Source: Caulobacter sp. 32-67-35 | Lineage (GTDB): Bacteria; Pseudomonadota; Alphaproteobacteria; Caulobacterales; Caulobacteraceae | DNA: 64,000 bases | NCBI GenBank assembly: GCA_002280875.1 | Contig: NCEV01000009.1 | Span: 117,224 to 181,223 of the forward strand | Direction: 5' to 3' | In this document: in pieces, positions 17,180 through 26,193 of the stretch | Position numbering within the stretch: the stretch's first letter is position 1 | Layout: the number at the start of each line of letters is the position of its first letter | Program-made: the position numbers and the translations under genes | Notes under the pieces: model-generated | What the model was told of the DNA's origin: nothing | Database searches by the model: none | The model's input: only the letters and a program-made list of their open reading frames with translations

Positions 17180-18628
17180 TCAACCTCCCTTGAGGCTTTG
17201 ATAGGCAGCCAGCGCGCGTTCCCGCGCCTGGCTGTGATCAACGATCGGTCGCAAGTATGTACGCTTGGCGGCCGGCGTCAGATGCGGGGCCGCCGTCCAC
17301 GGGCTGTGGATAAGCTTGTCGGGCAGATTGGACAGCTCCGGAACCCAGCGGCGAACATAGACGCCGTTGGGGTCGAACTTCTCGCCCTGGCTGATCGGAT
17401 TGAAGATCCGGAAATAGGGGGCGGCGTCGGCGCCGCTGCCCGCCACCCACTGCCAGTTGCCCACATTGTTGGGCAGGTCGGCGTCCAGCAGCGTGTCCCA
17501 GAACCAGGCTTCGCCCTGTCGCCAGTCGATCAGCAGGTGCTTGATCAGGAATGAAGCGACGATCATCCGTACACGGTTGTGCATGAAGCCGGTCGTCCAC
17601 AGCTCGCGCATCCCGGCGTCGACGATGGGATAGCCGGTCTGGCCCCGGGTCCAGGCCTTGAACGCCGCATCGTCACGGTTCCACGGAAAGGCGTCGAACT
17701 CGGGGCGGAAATTGGCGGTGGTGATGTCGGGACGGTGGAAGAGGATCGAGTGGTTGAATTCCCGCCAGCCCACCTCCGACAGGAACTTCTCGCCCTGGCC
17801 CGCCGGCACGTCGCCAGCGGCGATGGCGCTACGCGTCGCGGCCCAGACCTGACGTGGCCCGATCTCGCCAAAATGCAGGTGCGGCGACAGGCGGGAGGTC
17901 ACCTCCACGCCGGGAATGTCGCGCTTGTCATAGTTCTGGACCTGCGAGGCAAGGAAGGCCTGCAGGCGCTCGGCGGCGCCCGCCTCGCCGGGCGTCCAGC
18001 TTGAAAAGCCTTTCGACCAGTCCGGCTTCGTTGGATGCAAATTCCAGTCGCCCAGGCCGTCGCTGGCGGGCTGTTTGGCTGGAGCCGGCAAGGCTGCCGG
18101 CGCAGGCGACACATGCACCTCGCCGATATGCTCACGAGCCGCCCGCCAGTAGGGCGTGAAGACCTTGTAGCCTTCGCCCGAGCCGTTCTTCACCGTCCAG
18201 GGCTCATTGAGCAGGCTGGCGTTGAAGCTCTCGCAGGTCAGGCCCTGGCCGCGCAGGTCAGCCTTGATAGCCGCGTCGCGGTCGATGCTGGCCTTGTCGT
18301 AGAGCCGGTTCCAGACCACGCCCGCTGCGCCGGTCTCGGCGACCAGTTGGTTCAGGATTTCAGCAGCCTTGCCGCGTCGCAGGATCAGTCGCCCGCCGCG
18401 CTGCTCGATATCAGCGCCCAAGGCCGCCAGCGACTTGTCCAGCCACCACAGTGACGCCGCGCCCATGGGCCGAACACCCTCGGTTTCGTCGAGGATATAG
18501 AGCGGGATCACCGATCGTCCGGTCGAAACCGCTGCATCCAGGGCCGGATTGTCAGTGAGGCGCAGGTCCCTGCGAAGCCACACCAGGATGGGTCCGTCGC
18601 CTGCCGTGTCGATCCGCACTTGCACCAT
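17180..18628 (-). CDS. phrB: Deoxyribodipyrimidine photolyase (class I CPD type)
   Basis: The 482-aa light-driven enzyme splits cyclobutane pyrimidine dimers. The N-terminal antenna domain begins ILVWLRRDLRLTDNPALDAA. The FAD domain includes SRLSPHLHFGEIGPRQVW, WREFNHSILFH, GYPIVDAGMRELW and the TGFMHNRVRMIVASFL motif with WRQGEAWFWDTLLDAD. The start ATG 18628 precedes MVQVRIDTAG. It is divergent from kdsA and heads a probable phrB-cfa operon. Confidence 0.93.
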   Translation of the reverse strand: MVQVRIDTAGDGPILVWLRRDLRLTDNPALDAAVSTGRSVIPLYILDETEGVRPMGAASLWWLDKSLAALGADIEQRGGRLILRRGKAAEILNQLVAETGAAGVVWNRLYDKASIDRDAAIKADLRGQGLTCESFNASLLNEPWTVKNGSGEGYKVFTPYWRAAREHIGEVHVSPAPAALPAPAKQPASDGLGDWNLHPTKPDWSKGFSSWTPGEAGAAERLQAFLASQVQNYDKRDIPGVEVTSRLSPHLHFGEIGPRQVWAATRSAIAAGDVPAGQGEKFLSEVGWREFNHSILFHRPDITTANFRPEFDAFPWNRDDAAFKAWTRGQTGYPIVDAGMRELWTTGFMHNRVRMIVASFLIKHLLIDWRQGEAWFWDTLLDADLPNNVGNWQWVAGSGADAAPYFRIFNPISQGEKFDPNGVYVRRWVPELSNLPDKLIHSPWTAAPHLTPAAKRTYLRPIVDHSQARERALAAYQSLKGG

Positions 18629-18687
18629 CTCGCTTCTGAGGCCACCTGTCTGGGGCCTGAAAACATCTAGTCGCCGGAAGTCTTGCC

Positions 18688-19554
18688 GTGAGTCAGCCCC
18701 AAGCCGTAGCCCCAAACGCTGTTGTCGAGGTCAAGACCGCGACCGGCGCGCCCGTTCGCATCGGCAATGGCGAGAAGTTGTCGATTATCGCCGGCCCCTG
18801 CCAGATGGAAAGCCGCCAGCACGCGCTGGAGACGGCCCTCGCCCTGAAAGAGATGGCCGCCCGTTTGGACGTCGGCCTGATCTACAAGACCTCCTACGAC
18901 AAGGCCAACCGCACCTCGGCCAACGCCCAGCGCGGTATCGGACTGCACGACAGTCTGGCGATCTTTCAGGAGATCCGCGAGGTCACCGGCCTGCCGACGC
19001 TGACCGACGTGCATGAGATCAGCCACTGCGCCCCGGTGGCCGAGGCGGTCGACGTGATCCAGATCCCGGCCTTCCTGTGCCGCCAGACTGATCTGCTGGT
19101 CGCCGCCGCCAACACGGGCCGGGCGATCAACATCAAGAAGGGCCAGTTCCTGGCCCCGTGGGACATGAAGAACGTCATCGCCAAGGTGACGGGCGCGGGC
19201 AATCCCAACGTCATGGCCTGCGAGCGCGGCGTGTCGTTCGGCTACAACACCCTGGTCAGCGACATGCGCTCCCTGCCGATCATGAAGGAGATCGGCTGTC
19301 CGGTCGTCTTCGACGCCACCCACAGCGTGCAGCAGCCTGGCGGACTGGGCGGCTCCTCGGGCGGCCAGCGCGAGTTCGTGCCGGTGCTGGCCCGCGCCGC
19401 CGTGTCGATCGGCGTGGCCTGCGTGTTCATGGAAACCCACCCCGACCCCGACAACGCCCCGTCCGACGGCCCCAACATGGTGCCGATGAGCCAGTTCGAG
19501 GCCCTGATCGCCAATCTCCTGGAATACGACGCCCTGACCAAGCGGGCCGCATGA
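18688..19554 (+). CDS. kdsA: 2-dehydro-3-deoxyphosphooctonate aldolase (Kdo-8-phosphate synthase)
   Basis: The 288-aa enzyme condenses phosphoenolpyruvate with arabinose 5-phosphate to give Kdo-8-phosphate, a precursor of the LPS inner core. Visible motifs are [44 protein letters not shown] and [13 protein letters not shown]. The DATHS..QPG signature is the KdsA hallmark. The gene starts at GTG 18688. Its stop overlaps the next start (ATGA at 19551-19554), so it is translationally coupled to hldD. The gene suggests that Kdo-containing LPS is made. Confidence 0.95.
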   Translation: MSQPQAVAPNAVVEVKTATGAPVRIGNGEKLSIIAGPCQMESRQHALETALALKEMAARLDVGLIYKTSYDKANRTSANAQRGIGLHDSLAIFQEIREVTGLPTLTDVHEISHCAPVAEAVDVIQIPAFLCRQTDLLVAAANTGRAINIKKGQFLAPWDMKNVIAKVTGAGNPNVMACERGVSFGYNTLVSDMRSLPIMKEIGCPVVFDATHSVQQPGGLGGSSGGQREFVPVLARAAVSIGVACVFMETHPDPDNAPSDGPNMVPMSQFEALIANLLEYDALTKRAA

Positions 19555-20552
19555 CCCGGAAGACCGTTCTCGTCACCGGCGGCGCCGGTTTCATCGGCTC
19601 CAATATCGTCGCCAGGCTTTGCGAGGATCCCACCATCGACGTGGTGGTCTGCGACCGCCTGCGCGAGGCGGCGGGCGGCAAGTGGCGCAACCTCTCCAAG
19701 CACGCCATTGCCGACTTCGTTGCGCCGGACGACCTGATGGCCTGGTTGGCCAGGCGCGGCGGCGACGTCGAGCTGGTGATCCACATGGGCGCGGTCTCGT
19801 CGACCACCGAGCCGGATGCCGACAAGATCATCCAGTCCAACTTCGTCCTGCCGCGGGACCTGTGGGACTGGTGCGCCGAGCATGACAAGCGGCTGATCTA
19901 TGCCTCGTCGGCGGCGACCTATGGCGACGGTTCGCAGGGTTTTGATGGCCTCGATGATCTGGACTCGCTGAAGGCCCTGCGACCGCTGAACGCCTATGGC
20001 TGGTCCAAGGCCCTGTTCGACATCTATGCCGTCCGCGAGGCGTCTCGCGGCAGGAAGCCCCTGCAATGGGTCGGACTGAAGTTCTTCAACGTCTATGGCC
20101 CCAACGAGGACCACAAGGACGGCATGAAGTCGGTAGTCGCCCAGATCTGGCCCAAGATTGCGGCGGGCGAGGGGGTCAAGCTCTTCAAGTCGCACCACCC
20201 GGACTACGCAGACGGCGGGCAGCTGCGCGATTTCGTCTATGTGCGCGACGTGGCCGACATCGTCGCCTGGCTGGCCGAAAACCCGCAGGTCAATGGCGTC
20301 TACAACCTGGGTTCGGGCCAGGCGCGCACCTTCAGGGCTCTTGCCGAAGCGACTTTCCACGCCATCGGACGCCAGCCTGACATCGCCTATGTCGACATGC
20401 CCGAAGTGCTGCGCGGCAAGTACCAGTACTTTACCGAAGCGAAGATGGAACGGCTGCGGGCTGCAGGTTTCACCGCGCCGATGACGTCGCTTGAAGACGG
20501 CGTGGGCGACTACGTGGCGGGCTATCTGAATACAGACGACCCGTATCGCTGA
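19551..20552 (+). CDS. hldD: ADP-glyceromanno-heptose 6-epimerase
   Basis: The 333-aa short-chain dehydrogenase-like epimerase has the NAD(P) loop [16 protein letters not shown], the catalytic YxxxK in [11 protein letters not shown], and the heptose-epimerase hallmark [19 protein letters not shown]. It converts ADP-D-glycero- to ADP-L-glycero-mannoheptose for LPS core assembly. The start is set by the ATGA overlap with kdsA. Pairing with kdsA makes an LPS-core precursor operon. Confidence 0.93.
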   Translation: MTRKTVLVTGGAGFIGSNIVARLCEDPTIDVVVCDRLREAAGGKWRNLSKHAIADFVAPDDLMAWLARRGGDVELVIHMGAVSSTTEPDADKIIQSNFVLPRDLWDWCAEHDKRLIYASSAATYGDGSQGFDGLDDLDSLKALRPLNAYGWSKALFDIYAVREASRGRKPLQWVGLKFFNVYGPNEDHKDGMKSVVAQIWPKIAAGEGVKLFKSHHPDYADGGQLRDFVYVRDVADIVAWLAENPQVNGVYNLGSGQARTFRALAEATFHAIGRQPDIAYVDMPEVLRGKYQYFTEAKMERLRAAGFTAPMTSLEDGVGDYVAGYLNTDDPYR

Positions 20553-20674
20553 CCCGCTGTGCGCCTGCCTGGGCCGGACGTCATGCCTTCCGATCCGTGC
20601 GGCGCGCTGCGTGGAGTGAAGCCGCGACGCCCGCGGGGTGCTAGACTGGCCATCCGTTAGGAAAGACCATTCCA

Positions 20675-21742
20675 TTGATCCAGCAGTATGGCTGGTCCGG
20701 CCCCCTGGCGCAGGACTTCGAGCCGCATGCCCGCGCCGGCCAGACCCCCGGGCGCGTGGTCGTCCAGCGACGTGGCGCCTATCTGGTGGCCACCGACGAG
20801 GGCGAGCTTCGCGCCAAGCCTGCCGGCCGCCTGCTTCACGATGCTGGGGAGGCGGAGCACCCGGTCGTTGGCGACTGGGTCGCGCTCACCGTCAACAAGG
20901 CCCAGCGTACGGCCACAATCCACGCCATCCTGCCGCGCCGCACCGCCTTCATGCGCCGTGCTGCCGACAGTGTTCAGACCCTGCAGGTCATCGCCGCAAA
21001 CATTGACGTCGCCTTCGTCGTCACCTCGATGAATGCCGACTTCAATCCGCGTCGACTTGAGCGCTATCTGGCTGCGGCCTGGCAAAGCGGGGCGCGGCCG
21101 GTCGTGCTGCTGACCAAGTCCGACCTCGCAGATCAGCCGGAGACCCTCGCCCAACAGGCTGCTGGCCTTGCCGCGCGCTGCCCGGTGATCGCGGTTTCGG
21201 CGCGTCAGGGTGTTGGCCTGGACGCTGTCCGCGACCATATCGCGCCGGGCGAGACCTGCGTGCTGATCGGGTCGTCCGGCGTCGGCAAGTCAACACTCGT
21301 CAATGTCCTGTCAGGCGAGGAGCGGATGGCGACCCAGGAGATCCGTGCGGCAGACGCTCGGGGGCGGCACACAACCAGTCATCGGCAGCTGTTTCTGTTG
21401 CCTGGCGGCGGGCTGATACTCGACACGCCAGGCATTCGGGAAGTGGGCCTGATCGACGCCGAAGAGGGTTTGAGTGTGGTGTTCGATGATATCGAGCGCC
21501 TGGCCCATGATTGCCGGTTCCGTGACTGCGGTCATGCCAATGAGCCAGGCTGCGCGGTGCGCGCCGCTCTGCAGAGCGGCGCTCTGGACCCCGGTCGCTG
21601 GGCGTCGTTTCAGAAGCTGGGCCTGGAGCTGGCTGCCGTGGAAAACAAGGCTGATCGGATCGCCAAGGAGGCTGAACGCCGTCGGCAGCTATCGCTCCAG
21701 AAAGCCTACCGAACGACCAAGAAGGATCTCCGGGGCGAGTGA
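20675..21742 (+). CDS. rsgA: Ribosome small-subunit maturation GTPase RsgA
   Basis: The 355-aa protein has an N-terminal OB-fold, then a circularly permuted GTPase: LLTKSD (G4) precedes GSSGVGKSTLVN (G1) and DTPGIREV (G3). The C-terminal zinc site CRFRDCGHANEPGC is present. It acts late in 30S subunit maturation. It starts at TTG 20675 behind an AGGAAAG site; no ATG closer than the OB-fold fits better. The gene stands alone, 122 bases after hldD. Confidence 0.93.
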   Translation: MIQQYGWSGPLAQDFEPHARAGQTPGRVVVQRRGAYLVATDEGELRAKPAGRLLHDAGEAEHPVVGDWVALTVNKAQRTATIHAILPRRTAFMRRAADSVQTLQVIAANIDVAFVVTSMNADFNPRRLERYLAAAWQSGARPVVLLTKSDLADQPETLAQQAAGLAARCPVIAVSARQGVGLDAVRDHIAPGETCVLIGSSGVGKSTLVNVLSGEERMATQEIRAADARGRHTTSHRQLFLLPGGGLILDTPGIREVGLIDAEEGLSVVFDDIERLAHDCRFRDCGHANEPGCAVRAALQSGALDPGRWASFQKLGLELAAVENKADRIAKEAERRRQLSLQKAYRTTKKDLRGE

Positions 21743-21851
21743 AATGAGTGCGAGGCCATCGCGCCTCGCCAACAAGGCTAAGCCCAGCTTCACCATTCGC
21801 TCACTACCTTCGACAACCGTTCCTAGACATCTGGCGGTATAGCTTGGCTGC

Positions 21852-22160
21852 ATGTCGAACGCTGAAGTCCTCTTTCAACAACCCGTCGAGCGGCGCGCCG
21901 AGAGTCGGCGGGCCTGTCTGTTGCGCGGCGATCTGATCATCGGCGGCGGGCGCGCCGAGCCGGTGGCGGTGCTGGACCTGACGGCCTTTGGCGCGCGGGT
22001 GGCGATGCGGCGGACCTTGCTGCTGCCGACGCGCCTTCTGCTTCGCCTGACCCTGGTCGAGGGCATGGTGCTCTACGACGCCGAGCTGGCGTGGCGACGT
22101 GGCCTGGACGCCGGCATGGCCTTGTCAGGCCGGCGCGAAGCCAAGGGCCTGACCCACTAG
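21852..22160 (+). CDS. PilZ-domain protein, putative c-di-GMP receptor
   Basis: This single-domain protein is 102 aa. The RxxxR motif lies in ERRAESRRA near residue 14, and the second motif reads LDLTAFGARV, where D/N-x-S-x-x-G has Thr in place of Ser. The fold is otherwise conserved to ELAWRR. PilZ proteins bind cyclic di-GMP and alter motility, secretion or polysaccharide synthesis. The partner is unknown. The stop overlaps the convergent downstream gene by four bases. Confidence 0.75.
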   Translation: MSNAEVLFQQPVERRAESRRACLLRGDLIIGGGRAEPVAVLDLTAFGARVAMRRTLLLPTRLLLRLTLVEGMVLYDAELAWRRGLDAGMALSGRREAKGLTH

Positions 22161-22624
22161 GTCTGAAGCAGCGCCTCTAGCGTCTGGACGATCAGGCCAT
22201 GGTCTTCCACCTGCGGCAGGCCCGAGACCGTGATCGCGCCGATGCAGCCCAGGCCTTCAAGGATCAGCGGAAACCCGCCCCCATGGGCCGCGTGGTCGCG
22301 CAGCGACAGGCCATAGCGACCTTCCAGCGTCTCGCCCGAAGCGGTCAGTTTCAGGCCTATGCCCAGGGTGCTGGTTCCCAGTCTCAGAACCGTGTTGCGC
22401 TTGCGACGGACCCAGTCAGCGTTGTCCGGGCCCGCACCGGGCAGGGCGGCGTGAAACAGCGGGCGCTCGGGCAGGCTGATGTCGATGGCCACGGGCGCCG
22501 CGCGGGCCAGGGCGGCGTCGCGCAAGGCGGTTCCCAGGCTCCAGGCGGTGTCGAGCGTGAAGCGCGGGAAGACCAGCATACGCTCCTGCTCGGCGATCAG
22601 GGCGAGGTCGGGGGGCAGGCTCAC
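22157..22624 (-). CDS. HbpS/GlcG-like (UPF0303) protein
   Basis: The 155-aa cytoplasmic protein matches the UPF0303/haem-degrading-domain group (HbpS/GlcG-like fold), with KRNTVLRLGTSTLGIGL and the conserved GLSLRDHAAHGGGFPL. Members bind haem or corrinoid cofactors in some organisms, but function is mostly unproven. The GTG 22624 start overlaps the stop of the broken Gfo/Idh/MocA gene upstream (GTGA), so translation of this gene may depend on the remnant frame being read. Confidence 0.75.
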   Translation of the reverse strand: MSLPPDLALIAEQERMLVFPRFTLDTAWSLGTALRDAALARAAPVAIDISLPERPLFHAALPGAGPDNADWVRRKRNTVLRLGTSTLGIGLKLTASGETLEGRYGLSLRDHAAHGGGFPLILEGLGCIGAITVSGLPQVEDHGLIVQTLEALLQT

Positions 22625-23540
22625 AGGGTGATCTCGCGACGCTCCACGGCGCTGCGCTGGGCGGCGTCGATCACTTCCATGACCAGCAGGGCTTCTTCCA
22701 CCGGCACGGGGCTGGGCGCGCCCATCGTGATCGCCTCGCGGATGCCGGCATAATAGGCGCGATAGTCGGCGGGCAGGGGCTGCACGGGCGTGCTGACCGG
22801 TTCGCCGTCCTCCATCTGGATCAGGACGCCCAGGCGGGGATCGTCGCCATAGCCGGGCGCGCCGGGCCTTAGCCCCGCCTTCAGATGGTCCTCCTGGGTG
22901 TCGAGGCCGCTCTTGATAAAGCTGCCGGCGGTTCCGTGCACGGCCAGGCGCAGATTGGTGGCCTGGGTCATCTGACTGGCGTGCAGCAGCACCCGAAGGC
23001 GCGGATAGCGCAGCAGCAGGTGGAAATAGTCGCCGGCCACGCCGCCATCCTTCTGGACCGCGACGTCGGCATAGACCGCCAGCGGCCTCCCAAACAGCAC
23101 CAGGGCCTGGTCGATCAGGTGCGGACCCAGGTCCAGCAACACCCCGGCCCCCGGCTTTTCCCGCCAGCGGTCGCGGACCAGCGGGCGGAAGCGGTCGAAA
23201 TGGCTTTCGTACTGGATGATCTCGCCCAGATGGCCGCGCGCGATCAGGGCCTGCAGGCCACATGCTTGCCGGCGTCGAGGGCGGCGTGGGCCTGGCTGGC
23301 GTGCAGAGCGTCGGGGGTAGCGATCACCACCAGGTTGATGTCGGGATCGGCCAGGGCCCGCACCAGATCGGCGGCGACAACCGCGACCTCGGGAAAGTCG
23401 GCACGCACCTTGGCCGGATCGCTGGAAATCACGGTGTGCAGGTCCAGGCCCGGCGTGGCGGCGATCAGGGGCGCGTGGAACGTTTTGCCGGCATAGCCAT
23501 AGCCGACCAGGGCGACCTTGATGGGGGAGGGGGACGACAT
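22621..23540 (-). pseudogene. Gfo/Idh/MocA-family oxidoreductase, disrupted by internal deletion and frameshift
   Basis: The N-terminal Rossmann part starts at ATG 23540 (KVALVGYGYAGKTFHAPLI ... LDAGKHV) and then meets a stop near 23246 after about 98 codons. The C-terminal part resumes in another frame around 23257 (ALIARGHLGEIIQYESHFD, then LLDLGPHLIDQALVLFG) and runs to 22621. Compared with the family, about 45-50 residues are missing at the junction, including the invariant EKP motif. The join lies in a 12-base perfect palindrome (GGCCTGCAGGCC, 23248-23259). The protein cannot be functional as assembled. An assembly error is the alternative. Confidence 0.8.
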
Positions 23541-23596
23541 GGCGGGTCCTCGATACTGCGGCCCTGCAGATAGGCCCTGACCTGGCGATGGGCCAG

Positions 23597-23629
23597 AAAA
23601 AAGCCCCCGACGCACAGCGCGCCGGGGGC
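23597..23629 (-). terminator. Rho-independent terminator of the hydratase-MFS operon
   Basis: On the minus strand, a GC-rich stem (23629-23619 with 23613-23603; 11 pairs, one mismatch) has a 5-base loop and is followed by six T residues (23602-23597). It lies 27 bases past the MFS stop codon. Confidence 0.8.
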
Positions 23630-23655
23630 CTTGTTCGTCGAGGCGGGATGAAGAC

Positions 23656-24930
23656 CTAGATCCTCACCGGTTCCATCTTGGGCATCAACAGGTGCACCAC
23701 CAGCAGGGCCACCAGATAGGCGCTGCCAGCCACGATGAAGATCGGGGTGTAGGTGCCGATCTGCTCCAGCACCTGGCCGATATACTTCGAGAACACCATG
23801 CCGCCGACGGCGCCCAGCATCCCGCCGATGCCGACCACCGATCCGACCGCGCCGCGCGGGAAGACGTCCGACGGCAGGGTATAGAGGTTGGCCGAGAAGC
23901 CCTGGTGGGCCGCGGTGGCGACACCGATGATCAGCACGGCCAGCCAGACGCTGTCAGCATAAGAGGCGAACATGACCGGCACGGCCAGCAGGGCGCAGAC
24001 CAGCATGGTCATCTTGCGGGCCTTGTTGATGCTCCAGCCCATCTTCATGAACTTGGACGACATCCAGCCGCCGCCCACGCTGCCGACGTCGCTGAGCAGA
24101 TAGATGGCGATCAGCGGCGGGCCGAAGGTCTTGAGGTCCATGCCATAGCGCTTGCCCAGGAAGTCGGGCAACCAGAACAGGAACATCCACCAGATCGGGT
24201 CGATCAGGAACTTGCCCAGCGAATAGGCCCAAGTTTCGCGCTTGGTCAGCAGCTTGATCCAGGGGATTTTCTCCACCGGATCGGCCTCGTCCTGCTCGAT
24301 GTGCGCCAGCTCGGCGGCGCCGATCTTCTTATGCTGGCGGGGCGTGCGGTACATGATCAGCCAGATGGGCAGCCAGATCAGGCCGGCCACGCCGGTGACG
24401 ATGAAGGCCATCTGCCAGCCCCAGGCCAGCACGATGCCCGGCACCACCAGCGGGGTGACGATCGCGCCGATATTGGTGCCGGCGTTGAAGATGCCGGTGG
24501 CGAGGGCGCGTTCCTTCTTGGGGAACCACTCGGCCACCGCCTTGATGCCGCCCGGGAAGCCGCCGGCCTCACCAATGCCCAGGCCCATGCGGGCGAAAAT
24601 GAAGCCGTTCAGGCCCCGCGCGCCGGCGTGGGCGATGTGGGCGATCTGCCAGATGGCGAAGGCGATACCGAAGCCCCAGCGGGCCCCGATCTTGTCCATG
24701 ATCTTGCCCCAGGCCAGATAGGCCACGGCATAGGACAGCTGGAAATAGAACACGAGGTCAGCATAGTCGCCCTCGCTCCAGCCAAATTCCTTGGAGAGAT
24801 CGGACTTCAGAATGCCGATCGTCTGCCGATCAACATAGTTGATGACCATCGCTGCAAACAGCAGGCTGACGATCACCCACCGATACCGACCGATCTTTTC
24901 GGAGGGTTCGGGGGCTTTGGGAATGACCAT
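23656..24930 (-). CDS. MFS transporter, hexuronate-like (ACS family)
   Basis: The 424-aa inner-membrane transporter has 12 predicted helices. It shows the anion:cation symporter pattern: NYVDRQTIGILKSDL in helix 1, GIGEAGGFPGGIKAVAEWFP and GIFNAGTNIGAIVTPL in helices 4-5. These motifs are typical of ExuT-type galacturonate/glucuronate and related sugar-acid carriers. The adjacent hydratase gene, in the same operon, fits uptake of a sugar acid or its keto-deoxy derivative. The exact substrate is not readable from the sequence. Confidence 0.85.
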   Translation of the reverse strand: MVIPKAPEPSEKIGRYRWVIVSLLFAAMVINYVDRQTIGILKSDLSKEFGWSEGDYADLVFYFQLSYAVAYLAWGKIMDKIGARWGFGIAFAIWQIAHIAHAGARGLNGFIFARMGLGIGEAGGFPGGIKAVAEWFPKKERALATGIFNAGTNIGAIVTPLVVPGIVLAWGWQMAFIVTGVAGLIWLPIWLIMYRTPRQHKKIGAAELAHIEQDEADPVEKIPWIKLLTKRETWAYSLGKFLIDPIWWMFLFWLPDFLGKRYGMDLKTFGPPLIAIYLLSDVGSVGGGWMSSKFMKMGWSINKARKMTMLVCALLAVPVMFASYADSVWLAVLIIGVATAAHQGFSANLYTLPSDVFPRGAVGSVVGIGGMLGAVGGMVFSKYIGQVLEQIGTYTPIFIVAGSAYLVALLVVHLLMPKMEPVRI

Positions 24931-24963
24931 GGACTCGTCTTCCTTACCCTGGATTGTCGTTTC

Positions 24964-25782
24964 TTATTTTGCCGGGACGGCGACGCACTCCACCTGTCCC
25001 AAGGCGCCGAAGCTAACCGTTGCCGCGTCGCCCGCAACCACATCGTGGATGCCGGTGCTGGCGCCGGTGGTGACCAGCATCTCCTTCTTCAGCGGACGGC
25101 CGCGCGAGGCGACGTGACCCAGCAGGAAGGCCAGGGCCGCCAGCGGGGAACCGGGGATCGAGGCCGCCGTGCCCTTGCCGACGACGACGCCGTTGATCGT
25201 GGTCTCGACGGCCATGTCTTCCCAGGCGATGTCGCGCCAGTTTTCCAGCACCGGACCCAGGATCTGGCCGTCATTGTTGCCAAAGTCCGAGGCCACGATG
25301 GGCGGTCCCAGCACATTGATGGTCTTCAGCGGGCTGCCGGCGATCTCGACGCCGAGGATCAGCTCGCCCACATACTCGGCGGCTTCCTCGGCGGTCCATT
25401 GCGTCTTGCCCTCGGGCGCGTCCTTGCCCAGGCGGATGATGAACTCGGCCTCAACAGCGGTGAAGCCGCCCTCAATGGCGCGGAACGGCGTCGGCGCGGC
25501 CCCGGCTTCCCATAGGTTCTTCTTGAAGATGCAACCGGCCAGACGCTCGGCGCCCAGGCGGGCCTGATGCTGAGGCGGCACATAGCCGACCTTCCAGCCG
25601 ACCAGTTCGTCGGGCCAAGAATCGATGGCGATGTCCTGAACGGCGTAGCCGTCGGCCATGGTCTCGGGGAGCACGCCGCCCGGATAGCCGGGAACGGAGA
25701 CGCCAGTCAGGCGCGCCTGCACGAATTGGGGGGCTATTGACGCCGGTGCGAACACATCGCTCTCGGCCGCAGAAACGGTCAC
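24964..25782 (-). CDS. 2-keto-4-pentenoate hydratase family protein
   Basis: The 272-aa protein belongs to the fumarylacetoacetase/hydratase-decarboxylase superfamily. The metal-binding acidic residues lie in AVEAEFIIRLG, the core includes ELILGVEIAGS and VASDFGNNDGQILGP, and the C-terminal loop reads LLVTTGASTGIHDV. Family members hydrate 2-keto-4-pentenoate or handle keto-deoxy acids. It starts at GTG 25782 behind GGGAGGA. It lies 33 bases upstream of the MFS gene, so import and breakdown of one compound is a fair inference. Confidence 0.85.
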   Translation of the reverse strand: MTVSAAESDVFAPASIAPQFVQARLTGVSVPGYPGGVLPETMADGYAVQDIAIDSWPDELVGWKVGYVPPQHQARLGAERLAGCIFKKNLWEAGAAPTPFRAIEGGFTAVEAEFIIRLGKDAPEGKTQWTAEEAAEYVGELILGVEIAGSPLKTINVLGPPIVASDFGNNDGQILGPVLENWRDIAWEDMAVETTINGVVVGKGTAASIPGSPLAALAFLLGHVASRGRPLKKEMLVTTGASTGIHDVVAGDAATVSFGALGQVECVAVPAK

Positions 25783-25835
25783 GCCGCTAATCCTCCCTAC
25801 ACTAACCCGATAGCCCGTTTTGCGGGTCTGCGTCG

Positions 25836-25864
25836 TCTCTAATGGAAACCGGTGTCATTGACAA
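25836..25864 (-). promoter_or_regulatory. Promoter with CCGG-centred operator upstream of the hydratase operon
   Basis: Read on the minus strand, TTGTCA (25864-25859) is followed after 17 bases by TAGAGA (25841-25836). The spacer contains the near-palindrome GAnACCGGTnTC (25845-25856), one half of which is the clean half-site ACCGGTGTCA. Such CCGG-centred sites are typical of LacI-family sugar regulators. A repressor bound between -35 and -10 would control the hydratase-MFS operon. No LacI-family gene is nearby. Confidence 0.4.
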
Positions 25865-26073
25865 TGAGGCCGGGCGGTTGTGGTCGCTACGTTCGACACC
25901 TTGTTGCGATCGCCCCGTTTGGGGGCGCCCTGCCGTCCAAAAGGGCGGGAGAGATTGATCCGACAGGCGCGCCGCTAACCTTGATCGGGGTAGTTCGCGA
26001 CGTCACTGAAGATCATGCTCGCCAGATCGCCCGCACGGCGGCTTGTCTCTGGGTTCAATGGGCAATCGATTGA
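25852..26073 (+). pseudogene. Possible remnant of a PAS/PAC-domain protein
   Basis: The 73-codon frame contains DPTGAPLTLIGVVRDVTED, which matches the end of a PAC motif (G.P..L.GVVRDITER). Upstream the frame gives no PAS core, and it stops soon after. I read it as a leftover of a lost sensor gene. A chance match is possible, because the stretch is short and it starts inside the hydratase promoter. Confidence 0.25.
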
Positions 26074-26138
26074 CCCTGAGCCGCTGCTGCTGGCGCGCGG
26101 ATGCAGAACGCCTGTTTGGGCTTGATCGTCGCCATCGC

Positions 26139-26188
26139 TTGACAGGCTGCAGCACGGGTATAGCGTCGTGTGGTATTACGGATGTAAT
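26139..26188 (+). promoter_or_regulatory. blaI promoter and self-operator
   Basis: TTGACAG at 26139-26145 and GTATAGCG at about 26158-26165 fit the Caulobacter housekeeping promoter pattern with a short spacer. ATTAC-GGAT-GTAAT (26175-26188) is a perfect inverted repeat like the TTACA/TGTAA boxes bound by BlaI/MecI repressors. It ends five bases before the start codon, so bound repressor would sit across the transcription and translation start. Confidence 0.55.
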
Positions 26189-26193
26189 GAGCT

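Larger units (their letters stand above)
25783..26193. other. Regulatory intergenic region between hydratase and BlaI genes
   Basis: These 411 bases hold a minus-strand promoter with an operator-like symmetry (25836-25864), a plus-strand stretch resembling the end of a PAS/PAC domain (25852-26073), and the blaI promoter and operator (26139-26188). I see no intact gene. Confidence 0.6.

Noticed and set aside
15895-18628. RpoE-type promoter upstream of phrB
   Set aside because: I looked for a TGATCC-N15/16-TAAGA pattern upstream of 18628. The nearest match had wrong spacing, so I did not list it as a site.
21750-21769. Hairpin after rsgA (GCGAGGC/GCCTCGC)
   Set aside because: The 7-pair stem has no T-tract and lies in GC-rich DNA where such stems occur by chance.
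23692-25515. 607-codon plus-strand frame across the MFS and hydratase genes
   Set aside because: It is His/Gln/Asp-rich antisense of well-supported genes and starts inside the MFS gene.
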